A DNA stretch of 46,965 bases, from the NCBI GenBank assembly GCA_030533085.1, contig JAUNJZ010000020.1, forward strand, positions 1 to 46,965. The letters are read 5' to 3'. The notes beneath the pieces were generated by a model, which had not been told where the DNA came from, searched no databases, and was given only the letters and a program-made list of their open reading frames with translations. Numbering within the stretch: position 1 is the first letter of the stretch; the number at the start of each line of letters is the position of its first letter. The DNA is from Synergistaceae bacterium (lineage in GTDB: Bacteria; Synergistota; Synergistia; Synergistales; Synergistaceae). Below are positions 41,722 to 46,965 of the stretch, piece by piece. Made by a program: the position numbers and the translations under genes.

Positions 41722-42961
41722 TGTAAAGCTCTTTAAATCTGCTAGAATTTTTACCCCTATAGATAGAGGGAAACCGGTTTGTCAAAAGGATTTATCAAAA
41801 ATATCTGTTTTTGAAAATGGAGCGATCTTGGTAAAGAACGGATATATTGAGGCAATAGGCCATTATGATGATGTTATGAAGTCGCCAGCCGCTTCCAATA
41901 TTCAACGCGAGATAAATTGTTCCGGACAATGTGTAATACCGGGGTTTGTAGACCCTCATACGCATGCAAGTTTTATCGGGCTTCGTGAAGAAGAATTTGC
42001 AATGAGGCTTAATCATGCCTCTTATCTTGAAATACATAAAATGGGAGGCGGTATCAAAAACACCGTTCAAAAAGTTAGAAACTCACCAGAAGATGAGCTG
42101 TGTGAGAGTACTGCAAAAAGAGTTTTAAACGCTCTAAAAAGCGGAACCACAACTATGGAGATAAAAAGTGGCTATGGGCTCGCAACGGAACATGAAATAA
42201 AACTTCTCAAGGTAATAAACAAAGTAGGAAAGATTACGCCGCTTGATATAATTCCTACATTTCTTGGGGCTCATGCGGTACCGGAAGAATATAGTAATAG
42301 AGAAAATGACTACGTTGATCTGGTTATCAATGAGATGATACCTTCTATTGCATCGAAAAAACTCGCGCAGTTTTGTGATGTTGCTTGCGATGAAGGCTTT
42401 TTCTCTGTAGAAAATAGTAAAAAAATTCTGACGGCAGCAAGAAAATCAGGTATGGGACTTAAATTACATGGGGACGAACTTGGTGATTTCGGTGCTGCGA
42501 AATTAGCTGCTGAGCTTAAAGTTGATTCTGTCGAACATTTGTTGGCAACTAACGACGAAGGCCTTAGGTCTCTTGCTAATGCAAACGTTTTAGCTGTCCT
42601 TTTGCCAGCGACGGCATTTAGCCTTGGAGTCAGTTATGCGCGAGCAAGAAAAATGATTTCAGAAGGGGTTCCTGTTGCGCTTGCTACAGACTGTAACCCA
42701 GGGTCATGTTATTGCGAATCTATGGCATTTGTGTTTATGCTTGCTGTGCTGGGAATGGGGATGTCTGTAAACGAAGCGCTTAATGCGGCAACGCTGAATT
42801 CTGCCTATGCGATAAAAATGAACAAAAAAGTTGGTAGTTTGGATAAAAACAAACAAGCGGACTTTTTATTATTGGATGGGGAAAGCCCTACTGTAATTCC
42901 CTATCATCTTGGAGGTTCTGTTATCAAAAGCGTTTATAAATTAGGTGAAAAGGTATCATAA
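41714..42961 (+). CDS. hutI: Imidazolonepropionase
   Basis: 415 aa metal-dependent amidohydrolase. PGFVDPHTHASF is the first metal site. MEIKSGYGL, PTFLGAHAVPEEY, LKLHGDELGD, SVEHLL and ATDCNPGSC are the HutI hallmarks in order. It opens the ring of 4-imidazolone-5-propionate to N-formiminoglutamate in histidine degradation. ATG 41714 (GGGGCGAAGG upstream) gives the usual N-terminus; an upstream ATG at 41669 lies within copy 2 of the hydrolase. Best-conserved member of the hut part, so the ring-opening reaction is probably retained. Confidence 0.92.
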   Translation: MDNVKLFKSARIFTPIDRGKPVCQKDLSKISVFENGAILVKNGYIEAIGHYDDVMKSPAASNIQREINCSGQCVIPGFVDPHTHASFIGLREEEFAMRLNHASYLEIHKMGGGIKNTVQKVRNSPEDELCESTAKRVLNALKSGTTTMEIKSGYGLATEHEIKLLKVINKVGKITPLDIIPTFLGAHAVPEEYSNRENDYVDLVINEMIPSIASKKLAQFCDVACDEGFFSVENSKKILTAARKSGMGLKLHGDELGDFGAAKLAAELKVDSVEHLLATNDEGLRSLANANVLAVLLPATAFSLGVSYARARKMISEGVPVALATDCNPGSCYCESMAFVFMLAVLGMGMSVNEALNAATLNSAYAIKMNKKVGSLDKNKQADFLLLDGESPTVIPYHLGGSVIKSVYKLGEKVS

Positions 42962-43034
42962 ATCATAGTGGCACACGTATTCTTGCTAAAAATTTTGCAG
43001 CAATATATAAAATAAAATATAGGAGGCAGTGCAA

Positions 43035-44747
43035 ATGTCAGGAAAAGCAGAGATTCTTCACAACGTGAAAGCACAGACAGGGAATGTTCTCAGATGTAAG
43101 GGCTGGAGACAAGAGACTCTTCTCCGTATGCTGGAGAATAATATGTTCAATGCGGAGCATCAAGAACGTCTGATTATTTATGCAGGTAATGGTAAGTGTG
43201 CGCGTAACTGGGAATCATATCACGCAACCGTGAAGGCTCTTAAAGAGCTGGAAGATGATGAAACGCTGTTGATGCAGTCAGGAATGCCTGTTGCTGTATT
43301 CAAGACGCACAAATATGCCCCATCGGTAGTTATGGCAAATACAAACATTCTCAGAGCCGATTGGCCGACATTCTATGATCTTGAAGCCAAGAACCTTACG
43401 ATGTTTGGCGCTTATACCGCAGGCCCATGGGAATACATTGGAACACAGGGGATCATGCATGGCGGATACGAAACATTGAATGCCGTTGCAATAAAACATT
43501 ATAACGGTTCTCTGAAGAACAGAATATTCCTTACGGCTGGCGCCGGTGGAATGGGAGGAAGCCAGAGCTGGGCAATGAAGATGCATGGCGGCGTTGCCAT
43601 TATTGTTGATGTCGACAGAAAGATCCTTGAAAAACGCGTAAAGCTAGATTATATGGATATCGTTGTTGAAACAATGGACGAAGCAATTTCAATAGCGAAA
43701 GAGTGCGTAGCAAAAAGCGAACCTTTGGCAATAGGAGTCGTAGGTAATGCTGCGGATTGTTTTGAGGAGGCGTACGAGAAAGGGTTCATGCCGGATGTCA
43801 TGAGTGAAATGTGCCCAGATCATGATCCCCTTTTCTATGTTCCATCAGGATACACACCAGAGGCTGCTGCAGAACTTCGCGCAAGAGACCAGAAAGAGTA
43901 TATGGACAAAGCATGGGAGACAATGAAACGTCAGCTTACGATTATGTTGAAATATCTGGATAAAGGAGTCCCCACGTTTGAGTACGGAACAAAATTGCGC
44001 AAAGAATGTAGAGATGCTGGGTATCCTGAATCGGAGGCAATGCGTCTTCCCGCTTTTGTGGCCGATTATATTCGCCCGCTCTTCTGCGAAGGCCGCGGCC
44101 CGTTCCGTTGGGAATGTATTTCTGGCGACCCTGCGGATCTGTCGCGCACAGATGAAATTGCACTTGAGCTCTTTAAAGACGACCCTATTGTAACCCGTTG
44201 GATTAAATTGGCACACGAACATCTCCCCATTGAAGGGCTCCCGGCACGTGTGTGTTATATGGGGTTTGGCGAAAGAAAGGCGTTTGCTCTTGCTGTTAAT
44301 CAGGCGATTAAGAAGGGAGAAATAAAAGGGCCTGTGGCCTTTTCGAGAGATAACCTCGATAGCGGTTCCATAGTTAACCCAACAGATGAATCTGAACGCA
44401 TGAAAGATGGCGGCGATCTTATTTCTGACTGGGTCATGTTAAACGGCCTTATCAACGCAAGCAGTATGTGCGACCTTATCTGTATTAACGCTAACTCCGC
44501 GATGGCGGAAGCCGTTCATACAGGAGTAACACAAATTGCAGACGGTACGGATGAGGCTGATTTCCGCTTAGAAGCGGCAATGACAGTTGATTCCGGAATG
44601 GGGATTGTTCGTCATGCTCAGGCAGGATATGAGACGGCAATAGAAGTTGCGATGGGAAATGGCAAGTTTACAAAAGATAGCATAAAGATTCCGCTTCTTT
44701 GGCAACCGGCGGACAAAGTTACGTTTGGCCCTGAAGAAAACGAATAA
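43035..44747 (+). CDS. hutU: Urocanate hydratase family protein, divergent
   Basis: 570 aa, typical urocanase length. Kept motifs: ARNWESYHATVKALKELEDDETLLMQSG, the NAD-binding AGAGGMGG (169-176), TFEYG, GRGPFRW, ARVCYMGFGER with Cys407, DNLDSGS (439-445), and DGTDEADFR. Lost: the HHGGGVGMG-type loop after SDW, replaced by INANSAMAEAVHTGV (484-498), and the QTSAHDP motif, which reads EMCPDHDP (258-265). Urocanase adds water to urocanate using NAD+ as electrophile. The changed loops may mean another substrate such as a substituted urocanate. AGGAGG 8 bases before ATG 43035 fixes the start. Confidence 0.82.
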   Translation: MSGKAEILHNVKAQTGNVLRCKGWRQETLLRMLENNMFNAEHQERLIIYAGNGKCARNWESYHATVKALKELEDDETLLMQSGMPVAVFKTHKYAPSVVMANTNILRADWPTFYDLEAKNLTMFGAYTAGPWEYIGTQGIMHGGYETLNAVAIKHYNGSLKNRIFLTAGAGGMGGSQSWAMKMHGGVAIIVDVDRKILEKRVKLDYMDIVVETMDEAISIAKECVAKSEPLAIGVVGNAADCFEEAYEKGFMPDVMSEMCPDHDPLFYVPSGYTPEAAAELRARDQKEYMDKAWETMKRQLTIMLKYLDKGVPTFEYGTKLRKECRDAGYPESEAMRLPAFVADYIRPLFCEGRGPFRWECISGDPADLSRTDEIALELFKDDPIVTRWIKLAHEHLPIEGLPARVCYMGFGERKAFALAVNQAIKKGEIKGPVAFSRDNLDSGSIVNPTDESERMKDGGDLISDWVMLNGLINASSMCDLICINANSAMAEAVHTGVTQIADGTDEADFRLEAAMTVDSGMGIVRHAQAGYETAIEVAMGNGKFTKDSIKIPLLWQPADKVTFGPEENE

Positions 44748-44904
44748 TGCTATGTAGTGTCATCTGAGATGGAAAAATTGGGGCTGAGTTTAATTTTCTT
44801 AGCTTTACTCCGCCCTAATTTAGTAAAAGCCATTGGTGGAGCTTGTTTTGGGCAAAAAGCGCGGAAATATCTAATCTGAAAGAATTGCAGAGGAGGCGAA
44901 ACGA
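44748..44904. other. Gap between urocanase and dctQ
   Basis: 157 bases. AAATTGGGG and CCCTAATTT form an imperfect stem (about 44775-44822), possibly reducing expression downstream. No T-run. No coding frame seen. AGGAGG at 44891 serves dctQ. Confidence 0.35.
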
Positions 44905-45408
44905 GTGAAAGTTGTAGCGAGAAAATCATGGAAAATCAAGGAAAAATTTGAAGAATATTTCCTTGTAGGAACATTGTTTTTTAATGTGGTAATAATATTC
45001 CTTCAAGTAGTTATGAGGTATTGCTTTTCGAATTCCTTGACGTGGACCGAAGAGCTTGCCAGATATGTATTCATTTGGCAAGCTTGGATAGGGGCCAGCT
45101 ACGGAGTAAAAAAAATGGGGCATATCCGTGTTGAAGTGTTGGCGGAAAAATTCAAAGGAAAAAATAGAATCTTGTTTGACATTTTAATATATGCCATATG
45201 GCTGGTTTTCATGTGTTTTCTTGCATACACAGGTACGCAGTTGACGCTATATGTTGCTAGCACGGGGCAACTATCGCCTGCAAACCAGATACCTATGGAA
45301 TATGTTGACGTATCGGTTGTTGTTGGAAGCGCGTTAATGATATGGCATTTGTTGAAGAATATTGCCAGTATGATAAAACAATACAAGAAGTATGAATTGG
45401 AGGTGTAA
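44905..45408 (+). CDS. dctQ: TRAP transporter small permease subunit (DctQ family), hut-linked
   Basis: 167 aa with four hydrophobic helices. The SLTWTEELARYVFIWQAWIGASYGVKKMGHIRVEVL segment (about 45-80) is the DctQ signature region with charged residues at the helix start. GTG start with AGGAGG 8 bases upstream. Followed by dctM after three bases. Functions with the binding protein at 38656. Confidence 0.9.
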   Translation: MKVVARKSWKIKEKFEEYFLVGTLFFNVVIIFLQVVMRYCFSNSLTWTEELARYVFIWQAWIGASYGVKKMGHIRVEVLAEKFKGKNRILFDILIYAIWLVFMCFLAYTGTQLTLYVASTGQLSPANQIPMEYVDVSVVVGSALMIWHLLKNIASMIKQYKKYELEV

Positions 45409-45411
45409 TAA

Positions 45412-46683
45412 ATGTCGGCGCTTTTATTATTTGGACTGCTGATGCTCTTTATTTCTTTAAGCGTACCTATTGGTATTACAATTGGCATAGCAACTGCAAT
45501 ATCATTGGTGATGATGACAGATATTACGCCTATGCTGATCGCACAAAAAGCTATTTCAGGTCTGGATTCATTTCCTCTCCTCGCGATACCGTTTTTCATG
45601 CTGGAAGGAGCGCTGATGCTTGAAGGCGGTATATCAAAAAGACTTGTTGCTTTTGCAGAAAGCCTTGTCGGTACGGTCAAGGGAGGCCTGGGGATGGTTA
45701 CAGTCATCGCCTGTATGTTTTTCGCTGCAATATCAGGTTCTGGCCCGGCCACTGTATCTGCTATTGGTTCCTTTATGATTCCTGCAATGGAGAAAAGAAA
45801 ATATGATGTTGGATTTGCTTCTGCTTTAACAGCGTGCGCGGGAAGCATTGGCGTCATAATTCCGCCTAGTATCCCTTTTGTCTTATATGGTGTCGTTGCG
45901 CAGGTATCAATAGGCGATATGTTTATCGCTGGGTTTTTGCCCGGAGTGTTGATCGGCTTAGCTATGATGATCGTTGTTTACTATGTAGCTTGTAAGAACG
46001 GATATGAAGGGCTTTCAGAGAGACCGCCTCTATGGAGTTCTTTTAAAGAAGCCATTTGGGCGATTCTGGTCCCTGTAATAATTCTTGGCGGCATCTATGG
46101 AGGTATCTTTACCCCAACAGAAGCTGCTGTCGTTGGGGTCGTTTACTCATTGATTGTTGGTAAATTTATATACAAGGAGCTCACATTAAAAAAAATATAC
46201 GCATGTTTTGTTGATAGCTCGTTGGTTAATGGCGTTACCATGTTTATGGTGGGACTTTCGATTGCATTTGGGATTTACTTATCATTGGCACAAATTCCAG
46301 TTACCGTTGCAAATGGCCTGAAAGCTATTTCGGATAATGCTATAGTTACATTGATTATCATTAACATTTTTCTGCTAATAGTTGGCTGTTTTGTCGATAA
46401 TATTGCATCAGTTATCATTCTTACGCCGATCTTGCTTCCAATTGTTAAATCATTTGGAATCGACCCGATCCATTTTGGCGTGTTTATGACTGTAAACCTT
46501 GCAATCGGATTTGTCTCTCCGCCATATGGTATTAATCTTTTCGTGGCTTCTGCCATTTCAAAAGTAAAAATGGAAACAATTTGTAAGAATTTAGGCTGGT
46601 TGTTTTTAAGCATGATAGCATGCTTGATTATAATAACATATGTCCCCATGGTATCATTAGGGCTCTTACAATTGTTAAGATAA
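45412..46683 (+). CDS. dctM: TRAP transporter large permease subunit (DctM family), hut-linked
   Basis: 423 aa, mostly hydrophobic. It begins MSALLLFGLLMLFISLSVPIGITIG and carries the DctM motifs VKGGLGMVTVIACMFFAAISGSGPATVSAIGS, IPPSIPFVLYG, GGIYGGIFTPTEAAVVG and, near the C-terminus, IGFVSPPYGINLFVAS. Last gene of the AT-rich operon. No clear terminator immediately follows within 100 bases. Confidence 0.93.
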   Translation: MSALLLFGLLMLFISLSVPIGITIGIATAISLVMMTDITPMLIAQKAISGLDSFPLLAIPFFMLEGALMLEGGISKRLVAFAESLVGTVKGGLGMVTVIACMFFAAISGSGPATVSAIGSFMIPAMEKRKYDVGFASALTACAGSIGVIIPPSIPFVLYGVVAQVSIGDMFIAGFLPGVLIGLAMMIVVYYVACKNGYEGLSERPPLWSSFKEAIWAILVPVIILGGIYGGIFTPTEAAVVGVVYSLIVGKFIYKELTLKKIYACFVDSSLVNGVTMFMVGLSIAFGIYLSLAQIPVTVANGLKAISDNAIVTLIIINIFLLIVGCFVDNIASVIILTPILLPIVKSFGIDPIHFGVFMTVNLAIGFVSPPYGINLFVASAISKVKMETICKNLGWLFLSMIACLIIITYVPMVSLGLLQLLR

Positions 46684-46831
46684 TATTTCCGGATCTCAGG
46701 GGCGACGTTCTTTTCGGTATTTGATAATTCACTGAAAAATTTTGTCAATATTGTCAATATCCGAAGAAAAAGTCCCCCCCTAAAGGTCCTAAGAAAAAGC
46801 CTCCCGACTTTTACGCGAGATAGCGCTAAAA
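46684..46831. other. Non-coding stretch after the TRAP permease
   Basis: Up to the hairpin at 46832 no gene is seen. It contains a homopolymeric CCCCCCC and imperfect direct repeats CCTCCCGACTTTTACG (46800-46815) and CCTCCTGACTTTTGCA (46911-46926), suggesting an insertion-element edge or decayed sequence. Confidence 0.3.
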
Positions 46832-46870
46832 GAGGGCACAAAGCACTTGCATCACTGTGTTTGTGCCCTC
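46832..46870 (-). terminator. Inverted repeat, probable terminator of a minus-strand gene
   Basis: GAGGGCACAAA (46832-46842) with TTTGTGCCCTC (46860-46870), an 11-bp perfect stem extended to 14 bp with one bulged G. On the minus strand it is followed by TTTT, so it suits a gene entering from the right-hand edge. Confidence 0.6.
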
Positions 46871-46964
46871 AGAATTTCCTGTGAAGTTGTAGTTTACGTA
46901 GTCTTCTTATCCTCCTGACTTTTGCAGTTAAGCCCAGGAATCCGCGCTGTAAGCTGTTGCAATC
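46869..46964 (-). CDS. Possible 3' end of a minus-strand gene running off the window
   Basis: 31 codons stay open to a TGA at 46871-46869 within the hairpin arm. The C-terminus ends VRRIRRLRKLQLHRKF and is very basic. It might be a transposase tail, given the repeat-like surroundings, but no motif proves it. Confidence 0.3.
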   Translation of the reverse strand, partial: DCNSLQRGFLGLTAKVRRIRRLRKLQLHRKF

Positions 46965-46965
46965 A

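Noticed and set aside
1-46965. CRISPR array, rRNA, prophage or toxin-antitoxin pair
   Set aside because: No regularly spaced repeats, no rRNA stretches and no cluster of phage or toxin genes were seen.

Overview
The window looks like a chromosomal segment of an anaerobic, amino-acid-fermenting bacterium. Indicators are a selenocysteine-containing GrdE/GrdB reductase pair, a superoxide reductase, several TRAP and sodium-solute transporters, SYLF and LmeA-type envelope proteins, and a dnaA-dnaN-recF-mnmG-DUF721 replication locus. This combination fits a Synergistota member (Cloacibacillus/Synergistes-like), but that is inference from gene content; no 16S gene is present.

Layout. 0-3.2 kb: a minus-strand TRAP transporter operon (dctP-dctQ-dctM) with its terminator and a good promoter. 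3.6-4.7 kb: a pair of half-size ChrA proteins. 4.9-5.7 kb: a secreted LmeA-like protein. 5.7-12.6 kb: the putative origin and replication genes, with DnaA boxes on both sides of dnaA. 12.8-17.2 kb: superoxide reductase, a third DnaA-box cluster, a cupin, MntP, an AI-2E-type permease and a solitary ftsZ. 17.4-22.6 kb: small envelope or unknown proteins (a metallopeptidase-fold protein that lost its HExxH, two proline-rich exported proteins, YigZ, HIT, two tandem SYLF proteins). 22.7-26.1 kb: pstSCAB phosphate uptake. 26.5-27 kb: MscL with a zinc-ribbon tail. 27.1-32.4 kb: grdE, grdB (in-frame UGA read as Sec), an AraC regulator and an SSS symporter, apparently dedicated to one substrate of a glycine-reductase-type system. 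32.7-34.6 kb: a Cys-rich BFD-like protein, a GNAT acetyltransferase and a SUI1/YciH protein.

34.6-46.7 kb: a block that is clearly more AT-rich than the rest, led by a GntR/FCD regulator. Ten same-strand genes follow: aconitase X large and small subunits, a LarA-family racemase, TRAP dctP, two arginase-superfamily (formiminoglutamase-like) paralogs, imidazolonepropionase, a divergent urocanase, and TRAP dctQ and dctM. No histidine ammonia-lyase is in the window. The TRAP genes are split around the hut genes, and a 21-bp operator of the same design lies in the promoters of both gntR and the acnX operon, so the block reads as one regulon. My leading hypothesis is a catabolic route for an imported imidazole hydroxy-acid (for example imidazolelactate) or another urocanate analogue: racemisation by the LarA homolog, dehydration by AcnX to a urocanate-type acrylate, then a hut-type lower pathway to glutamate or an analogue. 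The families are recognised from motifs; the pathway is inference.
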